Shown one piece after another: positions 36,006-49,437 of a DNA stretch of 64,000 bases. The stretch is from the NCBI GenBank assembly GCA_905250125.1, contig CAJNOL010000780.1, positions 1 through 64,000 of the forward strand, read 5' to 3'. The DNA comes from Rotaria sordida. Taxonomy: Eukaryota; Rotifera; Eurotatoria; Philodinida; Philodinidae. The notes beneath the pieces are model-generated. The model was not told where the DNA came from. It searched no databases and saw only the letters and a list, made by a program, of their open reading frames with translations. A program made the translations under genes and the position numbers. The first letter of the stretch is position 1; each line of letters opens with the position of its first letter.

Positions 36006-38023
36006 TAATAGATCTTTGCGTCTGTTGTAAAATATATTGTTCTTTCAAAAGATACCGATGTATATGGATTGGTTTTGTATAAAGAGTGTGTAAAAAACAA
36101 AGTTATGGATTGATGTCGAAGTTTATATACAGTTGTTTTTATCTATGTTTCTCTCTCAATAAGCCAATTCAATAGCTGATAAGACATGTATTAATTTTGC
36201 TAACCAATAAAAATAGTCTAAAAAGCACTAAAAGTGCAAATCTAAAGTATCTCTTTCGTCTTTTCTCTCATTGCCTCGATATACAGATGACATTCCATAT
36301 GTTATCTGCTCCATATGGATATTTTGTTTACTGGGGAAAAACAATCGTTAATGTTGTTTTCGTGACATATTGTATAATATCGGACAAATTTATGTCAAGG
36401 GCGATGAACTTTGCTCTACAAAAAGTGTTCTAGAAACAGAACGAATTGCATAATAAATAATGGACCTAATAACCTTAAAGTTCAAGTTCTTTGATTATTT
36501 TAATATCGAGAAGAATGTTATGAATTATTTTCGAAAGGTACTACAAAACAAATTAATTATTGATTTTCAACGAATATTTTGTTTTTGTGAAATATAAATG
36601 TGAACTACATGAGAATATATCCGTGACTTTCTTGATCAGTTAGTTTGTAACATATATACTGATATCAATACAATCAGTGATTTCCTTTTCCAATAAAAAT
36701 ATAATACATGAAAAAAATAATAATGTTTATGTATTCAAAGATAGTTATTGAAATTTTCCTGACAAGAATGATAAATAGATATTTATCGAACCCTGGACTA
36801 TAATATTAGTTATCATGCGCTGTATAAATGATTTTTCAACATTGTATACCATATATCTTCTTTATTTTTGCCTTATCTTCCCTTCTATGTATATTCTCTC
36901 ATCATAGCTTATTGTTTTGCACTAGAACGAAGTGTATTAATAGTACCTCTATTTCGTCTGAAAAAATATATTTTGACATCCATTAAATAAATTATATGTA
37001 GAATTTCTTTAGAATGATTCTAGAAATATGAATTATTTATAGTTAAAAAAAGATGTGCCTGTTTTCTTGTATTTCCGCTTCGAATTATTTTAATTTTGTT
37101 TTTTTTTTGATTTTTATATACTATTATTAAATGAATAAACTAAATAATGTTATAATTAGACTAAAATATATTTTTTCGAAGGCTGACATGCTATTTTCTT
37201 TGTATGTAAATATATTGCCCCTAACCCTTCAACTTTGATCTTCGTCTTATCTAATGAAACTTTTATTACTGTTATTCATCATATAATCCATTTTGGGAAA
37301 ACTTATCAGTATTCTATGTACAAAAACAACAACAATTTTTTCTCCTGTAGATCAACAATATGCCATTTATCTTGACGAAAACAATCTATGGAAAACATAT
37401 TAGAAACGTTAATTACAGGTCTTGAATGTACTCTCATTAATATATAATATGTTTCACATCTGCTCGAATCTAAGAATAACACTCACAGGTCAAAGTGATA
37501 CTCTGTTCTGGGAATTATCTTTAGACTTAGGTTGCTGGATGATAACTTCGAGAACAGTTATGCATAATTAATCAATAGCATATAATCTTGATTCTGTTAA
37601 ACTCGATATAATGCATTCATATTAACCGATATGTATTTTTTGAAAAGATTTCCTGTTTTTTTGTTTCAATTGTGCACAGTAGAAAGATTTATTAAGCAGT
37701 ATAATTAAAATCATTTATCTCGTTTACATCATCATAAAAACTGGAATCGAATAGACAATAAACAAAAATTCTTTTTTTTTGTCTTTGCAAGAAGAGATGA
37801 AAATTGAATACAATACAAAAAAAACCACCACCGTAAAAAAAAAGACAATATCAAATGAATGGAATGCTGAATTTTCATACTATTCACAAAGACGCAGACA
37901 ATACAAAAAAAAAAGAAATAAAGCGTAGGCAAAAACGAAGTGCAACATCTATAAATGGTAAAAGAAAAACATAGAAAATGTACATGGTTTTTTTCCCACA
38001 AAAGAAAAGGCCAATATCTTATC
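36006..38023. other. Intergenic region between lipid carrier 5' end and PCM1 3' end
   Basis: About 2 kb, AT-rich. It contains the candidate TATA box near 36125 and, close to PCM1, a low-complexity A/T stretch (37690-38020) that is probably PCM1 3' UTR. ORFs at 36197-36433 and 37732-38061 are unsupported. Confidence 0.5.
36122..36129 (-). promoter_or_regulatory. Candidate TATA box of the lipid transfer protein gene
   Basis: TATATAAA on the minus strand lies about 117 nt upstream of the ATG, placing a start site near 36095 and a short 5' UTR. Unlike several other genes here, this ATG has no acceptor-like AG directly upstream, consistent with ordinary transcription initiation. Confidence 0.4.
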
Positions 38024-41000
38024 TTATGAATTATTAATTTCATCATTCTTTTGTTCTTCATTTTCAGAAATCATATTATTATTTGTTGAACCATTAACAA
38101 CAATATATTCATGTCCATTTGAATTCAAATTATTTGGTATTAAACTTTTATTTTCATTAAAATATGTTTCTTGACGTGATACAGCCGTTTCTAATTCACT
38201 ATCTGTATTTTCTTCTTGATCAGCATCATCATCTTCTTCATCACTACCGATTCTATTTAGAAAAAAAATTTATCATAATAATTTATTTTAATTGTAACTT
38301 TCAAGGCATTCCAATATGCAAAACAAAATGAGAGATTGACTAACAAAAAAACACCAATACACCGAACGAGAGAACGTTTCCAAATGCCAGATTGCTTTTA
38401 AGATAGCACGCATATATCGTTTCGAGAGAGAACTATTTTTACCGGTTAGTTTTTAATAACAAAACGTAATCATATTCATCGGATACGTAATAAACTACTT
38501 GGTTGAATTGATGTTCTGTAAAAGGATATTTGAAGCTACTGTTTAAATATTGAATTAAATTTCGAACATACAATATCTATTGAATGAATTTTCGATATGT
38601 TGACAATCAAACTATTTGTTTTATCTTTGTGTCTTTTTTAATATATTACTCTTCAAAATATGATTCTGATTTAGTTTCTCTTTGAGAAAAAAATAATAAT
38701 AATTGGTTTTCTTCAAAAAATTGCAAACTGATCTTCGCTTTTATATAAGACAAACTGTTCCTTCAAACTATTAAAGATGTTAGTTATTTACACAACAGAG
38801 AATTTCCAGGGAGAAATGCAGAACGCAAGAAAAATTTAGGAGAAGTAATTAGTCTACTTTCTTCCTTGATCGCATGCACTGTTTCCATGACCTTCTAAAA
38901 CCGAATTATAATCGTGTCACTGAATTTTCAATTCAGCATTAGGTGTATACCAAAAAATCAAAAAGTAGAATTTCTATCTAAAACTTTACCAATAGGATAG
39001 ATCTAATAATCTAGAGAATATCCTGAAAATTTCAATCGAAAAGAATATTCTTTTGTTGAGATATTGAATTTTCGACGCCAGTCGAATCGAGGACTAACCC
39101 GACAGATTTTAGTGACAAGTGATTATTTTTTAAAAATTCGATATTTCAACAAAAGAACATTCTTTTCGGCTGAATCTTTTAGGATATTCTAAAGATCATT
39201 AGACCATAGATGGAATCGATACCGACAACCGATCGGTCTACCGGTATTTACCGACTTAACGGTCTGTTACTGGTTTAACGACTTGCTGCCAATCTGTAGA
39301 TATTTAACGATTTAACTTTTTTACTTCTCTATTCCTTTCAGCAGGACTCTTGCAACATTCTTATTGGCTCTAATTGATGTTGTGCATTAAATATATAAAT
39401 GAATTTTTGTTAGAACTTCAGGAAAACAAATTATGGGGAAAAAAACTTTAATACGTTCGGTATAAACAATTCTATAACTTTTTGTAGTACACATTTAATC
39501 ATAGCTAGAAGTGGTAATAGCGATTCGGCGCTGGTGCCGATTTTAAGCCAGCCGGTCTATCAATAGACCGGTAACAGTCGTCAAAAGACTAGACCACTTC
39601 CATCTATGAATTAGACTTATCTATGGGCAAAATTTTGCGTCGAAATTCCATTTTTTTTTGACATTTCGGTATATATCTCAAACTGTGTTGAAAACTCCGT
39701 AAAACGATCATAACTCGGTTCCAAAGGTTCATACGGACAAACCCTTTTAGGTTTTTGCTAGTCTCATTAATACGCTGTTGTAAGCTCAATATAAACTCAG
39801 ACGATGGGGCATAAGCTTGGATGGCTCTTTCGTAAGAAGAAAACATCAGTTCGAATTCTCAGTCAATACATACAACATTAATGGTCGACTTTCCGATTCA
39901 GCTAATTCAATTTGATATTTATTATCATTTTCTCCATCATCAAATGGTGATACTTGTTGTGTATAATATGTAGTCGATGGACCATACTAAAATAAAATTC
40001 ATTATCAAAAAAATTTAAAACAAAATAAAATTTTTACTAAATGTGAATATTCATCTTCTTGTTTAATTAATAATTCTGTATTTTCATCAATATGATTTTT
40101 TCTTTGTAAATTATTTGTATTTTCATATATTTTATATTTAACTAATTCATCAAATGCAACATCAGATATATCACGAATAAGATCAGCAGCACATTCACGA
40201 ATACTAAAAGATCGATTCATAAAATATTTCGTTTTTTCTTTTTAATTTTTATAATATCTTACGTTGTTCCACAATATTTTTCAATTGTTTTTTCAATTAA
40301 TTCAGAAAATGGATTTTGAAAATGACGTACTAGTTCAGCTGAATCAGGTTGTTGTTTAAATAAAAATAAAATACGTTCACGTATATGATTAAGAGTTGAT
40401 TGATTAAAAATTTCATCTATATGTAATCGCATAAATCTAATAGAAGAAAAAAACAAAATATGCTTTAAAAAGAAATTATTTTATTTTGTCAATTATATAC
40501 GGAATTAATTGAACCATAATTGATTTAACTTGTAAATCAAGTGTTTGTATATCGACATTTTCTAAATCCTAAACGAAAAATGTTTTTTTTTTATTCCTGT
40601 TATATAATAATATTTTAAAATACTTGAGTTATTGATGTATAATAAGCAGATGGTTGAATATTAAATATAGTTGTTGAAAAATCATTTGATTTTTGTTCAT
40701 CATCATCACTATTATCATTTTTCAATGTATCTTGTTGAATTTGTTGATAATCATTGGTAGATGACGATGATGACGATGATTGTTGTTGTTGTTGTTGTTG
40801 TTGTTTATAATTATATAATTGATTATTTTCATTATCAGTTAATATTGATCGTCGTCGTTGAATTGAAAAAGATTTCGAACGATCATCTTTTATTGAATGA
40901 TCATGATGATTTGGAAGATCACTAATAGAAGATATTGGTTTTGAACGTACATATGTCAATTTTGGTGAAGATAAACATTCAGTAGAAAGTTTTGCTAAGA

Positions 41001-44000
41001 CTATAAAATAAAAATAACGAAAAAATGTTTTTTTTGTAGCAAGGATATCATAAATCTTTGTATGAATATTTCTTTTTTTCATTTTAATAAAATTAGATAG
41101 ATATATCATGGCTTATGCACGAACTTTTTTCGGATCAACTAGAATCTGTCATCATTTATCATCGACAATGTAAAACTTTCACATAAAATGTTAATATATC
41201 AATACAAGTTTTTAACTGTTTTATAAATTTATGTTATAGACTCATACATTTTAAAAGTAAAGTGTACATTCGAAGCAAATAAAGAGTTTCACTTTGTCAC
41301 TTTTATTTAATATTTAAATTTTCTCAATTGTCTCGTATTTAAAAATAAAAAAATTTGTAATAGAGAACGTGATGATAAGAAACTAGACAAGAACATCCGT
41401 GAGAACTGATCTTTGATGTCGAAAATTTTCAAAAAATCTAGTGTCTATTTTTATGCTTCACTGGCGGTGGTAGCTCATAAGGGAACCGCCCCAGATGTTC
41501 CCTTCTGATTTCAATGATTCTTTTTGCCTATAAATGCTGCATAAAAAAATTCTTTTAGAGTTTTTATGTTGTATCTATCGGCAAAAAAAATTATTGAAAT
41601 CGGAAGGGGGCATCTTAGAAGATTCTCTTGTCAGCTTCAAAAACATGATAGTCAAAAAATGGATGCGTTCATATTGAAGTCATTTCTTCGATTGTTTCAA
41701 AACATTGACAAGCCAACAAAGCCTTTCGATATAGATTGACTATTAAAGCCAGCTGGATATAGATCAAAATTATATATACAAGCCCTTGATGACTAATCTA
41801 TAGAGTTATTATTCTTATCATAGTCGGTTTGAAAAAATTGCCAATTCTTTCAATCATTTCAACAATATTATGAATAATTTTTCGCACTATTTTATTAGTT
41901 TATGATATGATTATTTGTCTGTATTTTTAAATTATTTATAAGTATTTAGTATGCTGTTCTATCTAAGTTGATCATGAGGTTATACAAGATTTCAGTGCTA
42001 ATAGAATTAGCGTTTTTTTTTTTGAAAAACAAGTTTTGATATTCTATTTTAGTAGTATTAAAATACTTCCTATGAAAGACATCTTGTACGCATGAGCTAT
42101 GCCTCCACCTTTCTGAGAAGCTCTAGGGATAATTTGATATTGTAAAAAACTGTCCCTATTACTTTGATCTTTTTCTGGTTCTTTTTTTTTTTTAGATAAA
42201 GATTTTGCTGTAAATTTTTTAATATCTAACCATTTCGTTCTTGTTTAATTGGTGTTGTATCCTTATGAATTTTTTCGACTTGAATGGCCGTTTGTTTTCC
42301 AGTACTTTGACTATTAAATGATGTTTTACTTGAATTTTCAAATAAATTATTTGTTGTTAAAATTTGATTTTGTTGTTTTAATTGTTCATCAAATTTTGAA
42401 CGTGGTTGTGGACGTATATTAGATTTAATTTGATCAAAACTATAGATTGAATCTTTTGAATTATCTCTTGAATATGAACGTGGCATATGATGATGATGGT
42501 AGTATTGATTATCAAATGATATTGATGATGTTAAACGATTATTTTCTGATTGGAGTGCATTGATTTCCGATTGTAAAACAGCTATTTCACGATATGCTGT
42601 ATTTAAATTAACAATAAGACTTTGAGTTAAAGTTTGTTGTTGAAAATGATTAAATGTTGGATCAATTGTTTGTAATAATGAAGGTTTTGTTAAATTTGTA
42701 AGACGTTGTTCAATATTATGATTAAAAGTTTTTTGTTCTTCAATAAATGTTGATAAACAATGACATATTTCACGCATTTGTGTACTTAATTCATTCGAAT
42801 GTTGATCTTGTTTAGTAACTATATTTTCAGATGCACAAAGATTCTAAACAAAAATAGTATGTTAGATATTTTCAAGATTAAAATATGTGTTAGCATTCAA
42901 TCGTAGATCTGCTTGGGCCAATTTAGAATGAATCAATTACAATACACGTCCAATATAAAATTTTCAGACGAATCTTACAAGATGACATATCCAACTGTCA
43001 GATCTCATTCGACTTTATATTATCGTTACGAGTTGATCTTGATGCGACAAAGACAAGCTTAACAGAATTCCGACTCATGACCTAGTGATAAAGAGTTATG
43101 ACTATTTAAATGAATTTTTCTGGAGCACTTCATTTTTTCGGTATTTTGACTTTTGATCTGAAACTTTACCTACATCAAAGCATCAATCAGATTAGCTTGT
43201 CTACAAAGTTTCAATAATTTTGAACAAATTATCTTCGAGATACCAGTGTATTAGCCACAAGAATGTTTTTTTTTCTATATAAATTGTGTTCTCCATGGAT
43301 ATTTTGGAAAAGTAATATCTCAGAGAAAGAATTTGTCCAAAAACTCTGAAACTTTATAGGCAAACTAGTCTGACTGATGCATTGATGTGGACAAAGTCGA
43401 AACTTTGATTTTACTGGAAAATTACAATAAAATGTCAATATCTCAGCCAAATCACAACTTGAATCAATATGCTCCTAGGATTTTTCTAGTCTATATATCG
43501 CCTACTTGTGGACGAGATTTGAGCTTAAAAGCTTTTTCAACACTTGGGGAGGTTTCCTCGCAAGACTAGAACTCATCGGATTGGCCTCGAACCCGGACAG
43601 GCTTTGTTCTACATATTTCTCAGACGATTCATTTGAGAAATGTGTAGAGTGCACTAGTCACCGGATAGACAAAAATCGGAAAAAAATGTATCTCGTATCT
43701 TCGAGACGGATATCCTATTTCTATTACAAAAATTTCATTAAAAGTATGGTTCGATCGGATTCGAGTCCGGCGGGCTCTCACCGGGACCTACTCGTAGCCA
43801 TAATATGTAATCGAATGGTATCCAATATGTTCTTTCGTTAGATTCAACGTATTGACCTAAGCGAATCTGAGATTGAACGCTAACATATGTTTAAGTTTAC
43901 AGTTTGTTTTATATGAGATTGTTTTTGTTGTGATGGAAAATAATAATCCAAGTGAACAGGACTATCTTTATCATCATCAGTTTGTTCTTCATTATCTGAT

Positions 44001-47000
44001 TCACATTGTAAGTTACATAATTCTAATTCATTATCATCTTGACTTAAATATTCTTGTTGATTAGATCTATATGATGGATGATTCTTATTATCAATTTTTA
44101 TTTCATTTGTTAAATTTTGTTTTTGTTGAATTGATGGTGTTGTCATAGTTTGTTGTAATGAAACAATTTGATCTTTTATTGTATGTAAACGTTGCCGAGA
44201 TTCAATTAAACGTTCAATTTCACGATGTTGTGCTGCCATTTCACCATCAACATAATTATTAATTGTTGAATGAGGTTGTGGAACTTGTTGAGATGAAAGA
44301 ATATTTGATAAAAGAGATGATTTTTTATTTGCAATAGGTGTTTCAATTTGAGTTTGTTGAGATGAAATTGGAGTAGAATTGATTGAATTAGTAGAAAGTT
44401 GTTCAAAACTATTTCTTTTTGATGAAGATTTTTGTTGTATTGGAGTAGAATTTGTAGATAAAGAATATTCATCAGGTTGAATGTTTTTAACCATTTGTTG
44501 AAGTTGAGCTAAGGCAGATTTTGCTTGTTCGAGTTCTCTAAAATTTGAAATATTTATGTCGAAGATTATTGTCTTGACAAAATTTAAATGTAAAAAGTTA
44601 CTAATGAAAATTCTAATAAAGAATTTTCAAAATAGAAAATGTGATGATCTCTTAAAATGGTATTGCTAAAAATAGCTTTTAAGAAGTGAAAACTACCGTG
44701 TCCAGCTTTTTTTAGAAACCTTTGCCCGTCATAATTCATCTATGAAATCTTGCTGAGCTAGGTACTAAATATTATAGAAAAATATTACGTTATTATTCAA
44801 CTTTTGAAGAATACTTTTTCTTCTCTTCATAGATTAGAAGAGTGTACTCATGGCTGAAAAGATCGGGACACATATGAGCATTTTCTGAAGAATCTTGTTT
44901 CCGAGAATAAATGTAGAAGAATATTCTTGAATTTAATTCGGCTTAAATTGGGGATAAATCTATTAGAGATATGAGATTAGCATTAGTATTAAAACTACTT
45001 GCATTAGACTTAATTAATACCAAGCTGTTAGCATATTTTTTTATAATGCTAATGCACACGTTACCTGTGAGAATTCATATTCGAAAGGTTCCGATAATAA
45101 AACAAAGGTTTTTTTATATTTGGAAGTGCCATTTTCAAAAATAGAACAAAATTGTTCAGTTTTGAGAACTTCTAGATTTAGTGTGTTCGAAATCTAATCG
45201 TCGATAACCTATGTATTAGAATTATAAATAATACTAATAGCTTTGGATTAGTTAAACCTAATAAAAATAATAACAAAAAAGTAAGGACATTCTCTCCCTT
45301 TCGTATCCCAAAATTTTTTCGAATCTAAAAAAATGTTTTTTTTAAAGATTCAAAAATTCGAGAAAAAATCAAAATTAGCGAAAACTATACATTTTTTTCA
45401 CTTTAACAAAGAAAAAAAACGAAGCTTTCTTCCACACACTACGTCTGATCGACTCCAGCCGCTCCGCTCCAACGAAAATAAAAGATCATTGTTTTATTGG
45501 AAAACTTCTTTTTTTTTTGGCTTCTTCACACATTACCTTCCGTACTAATTAATGACACTCAGATTCTGTTTTAAACGATAAAAACAGAAGAAGAAAAACT
45601 ACAATTCTCAGTATCCATCTGATATTTTCTCGTTCCAGCGTGGGAGCTACCTATCTCTGAGCTCGAAAAAATGAAATATAGGGTTTTACCGAGGGAGAAA
45701 CTTTTGTACTTTGCGATCCTCATATCTCCCTGAAGGAAGAATCTGAGAATTTTGAGTCTATGACAACTTTTGCTGGACTTATCGAGATCTATTTACCTTG
45801 AAAGTTTCATAATTTTTCGTAAAGTCGTTCTCGAGAAACCTCGAAAAGAGAAGGAGAACCTTCTTAAAGCATTAGTATTAATAAATTCTAATGCAAAACT
45901 CCTAGAAGTAATATTATGTGCATGGACTCGATTACATATAGACCAAGATCTTAAGCATTTGATAGATTTGACTTTCACTTGATAAAAAAATTTTGCACTA
46001 ATAGAAATCTTTGCACGTTCTAATTCATTTTATTATTAATCATTTTCACGAAAACAAGATACTGTGAACTTCGTTTCTAAATCAACACTTACAATCTTTT
46101 AGCAGCTAAATCACTTGATACTTTGTCAAATTGTTTAGAAACATTATTATTGTTTGTTTGTGGTAAAAATGTTTTTAAATATTGTGTATCATCTAATTGA
46201 ATAAGAGTATTTTCATTATGTTGATTATTTAAATCTGTTTGATAATATGTTACAATTTGTTCTAATTCATCTAATCTTTGACGAACATGTTCGAGATTTT
46301 TTAAACGATTTTCTTTTGGTTTTTGAGATTTATTTGATGAACTAAATTAAAAAAGAAACTTCATATGATGTTAATGGAAAAGAAAATAAAAAACAAAATT
46401 TACTTTTTTTGTTCATATAAATTTCGAAGTGATTTTAAACTAAATAATTTAAAGAAATTTATTTCAAAAAAACGAAAGTTATTCTTATTCATACCGATTA
46501 CGTGTGTTATTAATATCCGATAAAAGATTATTTTCTTCATTGGGTTTATTAACATTTGTACTTTTTTTATTAATTAATTGTTGTTGTTGTTGCTCAATTA
46601 AACGTTGTTCTGAACGTCGTTTCAAAGCAATTAATGCTCTTTTTTGACCTTGTAAAGCACGAAACTGAATATAGAAATAAATATAATGTTAATTATAAAA
46701 TCATATTTTTTATATTTTACTTGTTCTTTTTGTAACATTAAATTTTTTTCAATTTCTTTTTCATTTTCACCATCACTTTCTTCATCATTAGACTTGAATA
46801 GAAAAGCAAAAAATAAAAGTCAAAATATACAAAAAAAAAAAAAAAGAAATGTTCATTTACAGTAGATTGTTGATCTTTCAAATTAATTGTATCACTTTTA
46901 AGACTTCCAATAAGTGAATCATAATTTGAATTATCATTACGATTTGTTTGTTCATTATCTGATAAATTTATTGTTTGCGGTAGAAAACCTATTTTACTTT

Positions 47001-49347
47001 CTATACGTGGCCGAACTGATGATTGAACATTACGTCGAAGTGATAGATCATTCTTATTTATAAATTACAAAAACAAAAAATAGATTAAATAAATTATTTT
47101 CTTTTTTGAAATACATACATCATCATCATCATGTGTATTCATTTGTGTTTGACGCTGAGATGTAGCATTTCTATTTGTGATTGTTGAGCGTTCTTCAGCT
47201 GTCAACTAAATATTAATAAAAGAAACCATATTAATTATCAGAAATGATCATAACACAGCATGTAAAGAAGTTTCACATAAACATTTCTGAAAGATACTGG
47301 TGGAGAGATAAGTTTAGATAATTTTAAGAAAGTTACAAACTCATAATTCATAACATTATTTAGATTTCATTCTGCTTTGAGAGAATCTGAAGCTGAGAGT
47401 AGAGCTCGTCAGGTTCGAAATTTTTGGATCTGATTAATAGAAAAATTTCAGTCCGGGATCGACCCGATGGTCTCTAGCTGCAAGAGAGCAGTGGCTATAA
47501 AAAAAACTTATTTTACCCAGTGTCCATTTTATGAACTCAAAGGAAAGGAGATTTGATAATTATCACTTTCATATTTATTGAAACATAGAAATGAATCTTC
47601 TAATAATAACTTCACTTTATCGTATCACATATAACCTCACGATGTCACTAGGACATGAAAATACTATTAGTAGTAGACTGAAAAACAATTTAGTAAGATA
47701 TTCATGCAATATTTATTTAAGAGAGACCCCTCAGCAACAATTTTTTTTAAAATTGTTCATCTGATTTCAATCAAAATTTCAGAGTCTAGACTAGAATAAA
47801 TTGTGGATAAAATATCTTCAAAATAATCATGAGTTATAGTCAACTCTTTACACTAGGAAGGTTTTTAAAATGCAGATACGAGCCAATATATCGTGGTGAT
47901 TTTTAAATTGTAGAATACACTTTGCTCTAGATCGTAATAGAGTCCGATTGTTGAGTTTCCCTTTGTTTGTGTTTTAAAAAAAAACTTTTTTGAAAGTGTC
48001 TGCTGTATAAAATCAGAAAACAATTATCACTTTTATATTGAGTCGTTATTAACTTTCTTCGTTTAACAAAAGAAAATTATGTCTACTTAAGGCTCGATCC
48101 TCAAAAAAAGTTACTTGTCGTCAGAATGGTCGAAATTAAGATAAATGCATAGGAAGATAGCCCGTCATTTGACTTTTCATAAACGACAAAGATTTTTATT
48201 CGGCACCTCATTTTTTTCTAAAATGTTTGACCCTTGTTTGGTCAACATCTCTATCAAACGTCATGATATCGGACTGAAAATTTTACTATAGCCCCAACAT
48301 ATTCTGAAAATCTCATGTCATTTGAACGTTCCTGAGCTGAGATCGATTTTTTAGCGAGGCTTTAAACTTCATTGCAATGATGACTATCATAATATGTATA
48401 AATCTCGAAAAATCGACTTCTCTGAATGAAACGAGGAAGGGCTTAAAAACACAATAGAATCCACTGTTTCATTTAGGAATACAATGGTAATGATGCATCA
48501 GCGGGATATTATCATCATTGCATCCCTAACTTTATTTATGCAAAAGTTTCATACAAAACAATGAATGAAATGCAGATAGCTATTGTTATATTTTCTTCGA
48601 ATAAATAATCGTTTATCATTATTGTATTATTTCTCCTAATCAAAAAAAGCTGAACTTTTGTATTGATATAAAATAATTCGATATATATATTTCAATAGAA
48701 TTTAACTAATTTTTAAAAATCGATAAAAATAGTTGAATTAATTTACCGTAATTAAATTAAGTAAATTAATATAACTATTTTGTTGTTCTTGAAGATTTGC
48801 AATAAGTGAACGAAGTTTTTCATGTTGTTCATCACTATCCGGCTAGAATTAATTATAAGAATTTTTTTTTTGAATAATAATAAACATAAATATTTACAAC
48901 AAAATTTTCAAATTTTTTCATTGATTCAAGCATTGTTTGTGCTTGTTCAATTGAATTTTGTATTTGTTTTATACGATTCATAATTTGAGTTGGAGAAATC
49001 ATCTACATATAAAGAAAAGAAATTTTTCAGTTATTTTTATACTTTTATTTTGTTTTTTTTTTTTTTTTACTTCTAATGATAGATCTTGATCATTATTAGT
49101 TATTGTATCAGTATCATGTGTTTCATTTAATTCATCTTTATTTCCTTTTCCAACTGTTGGTCGTGGTATACTTTCAGCTAATAAATCATCCTCATTTAGT
49201 TCATTATTATCATTCGGATAAGCTGGATTAAAAAATGACATCTTAAAAACGAGAATTTATTATAACGAAAAAAAAAAACAACAACATATAATTATTTACT
49301 TGGTTATTCGTATTAGGTAAATTACGTATTTTTCGTTTAATTGGCAT
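38024..49347 (-). CDS. PCM1: Pericentriolar material 1 homologue (centriolar satellite scaffold)
   Basis: Eighteen exons (49347-49300, 49241-49071, 49002-48898, 48842-48747, 47205-47119, 47052-46861, 46792-46721, 46664-46495, 46439-46404, 46341-46093, 44537-43901, 42843-42231, 41000-40624, 40568-40501, 40436-40263, 40203-40038, 39986-39874, 38252-38024) join in frame to 1,200 residues. PCM1 scaffolds centriolar satellites and recruits centrosome and cilium proteins. The diagnostic part is the C-terminal domain, residues about 952-1087: DLENVDIQTLDLQVKSIMVQ, RFMRLHIDEIFNQS, and AADLIRDISDVAFDELVKYK align with human PCM1. N-terminal coiled coils include ALQGQKRALIALKRRSEQRL. Q892-899 and S900-906 form homopolymers. 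Human PCM1 is 2,024 residues, so this is a shortened form. Five introns exceed 1 kb and hold repeats. A second in-frame ATG opens exon 2 (49241). Confidence 0.86.
38888..39735. repeat. Long inverted repeat in PCM1 intron 17, interrupted by a hAT-like element
   Basis: The left arm is about 38888-39073. The right arm starts at 39132, runs to 39204, is interrupted by the 404-bp element, and resumes at 39617 to about 39735. Matching blocks include GAATATTCTTTTGTTGAGATAT against its complement near 39142, and, beyond the insertion, GATTATAATTCGGTTTTAGA against GATCATAACTCGGTTCCAAA. Arms are roughly 75-80% alike by eye. Confidence 0.7.
39205..39608. mobile_element. 404-bp hAT-like MITE with 8-bp target duplication
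   Basis: Terminal inverted repeats CATAGATGGAA (39205-39215) and TTCCATCTATG (39598-39608) start with CA and end with TG as hAT elements do. Flanks are CATTAGAC (39197-39204) and AATTAGAC (39609-39616), seven of eight matching, the 8-bp duplication size of hAT insertions. The inside is rich in CGGTCTA/TAGACCG palindromes and has no ORF. It splits the right arm of an older inverted repeat. Confidence 0.7.
43152..43411. repeat. Long inverted repeat in PCM1 intron 11
   Basis: The left arm 43152-43243 and right arm 43313-43411 are reverse complements with scattered differences: TGATCTGAAACTTT, ACATCAAAGCATCAATCAGA, TACAAAGTTTCA and GAACAAATTATC all find complements in order. The spacer is about 70 bp. 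It resembles the arms of the DEK intron repeat in wording and may be from the same diverged family. Confidence 0.65.
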
Positions 49348-49356
49348 TTAAATTAT

Positions 49357-49358
49357 CT
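49357..49358 (-). promoter_or_regulatory. Acceptor-like AG 9 nt upstream of PCM1 ATG
   Basis: The minus strand reads TTATCATTTTTCTAG then nine nucleotides and ATG. The AG lies within the 90-bp gap between the MRM2 stop and the PCM1 start, with a pyrimidine tract before it, as for a trans-splice acceptor. A short 5' UTR intron is the alternative, but its donor would then have to lie inside or before MRM2. Confidence 0.5.
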
Positions 49359-49437
49359 AGAAAAATGATAAATAGTTTTGTATATCTGTACATTAGAGAT
49401 TATCGAAATTGCACAAAAAAACAAAACATAAATGCTA

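Noticed and set aside
39604..39846. 80-codon minus-strand ORF in PCM1 intron 17
   Set aside because: Overlaps the MITE end and the right arm of the inverted repeat; repeat sequence, not a gene.
43506..43841. 111-codon plus-strand ORF inside PCM1 intron 11
   Set aside because: Sequence is repeat-like and GC-richer; start is not in a coding context and no family features are seen.
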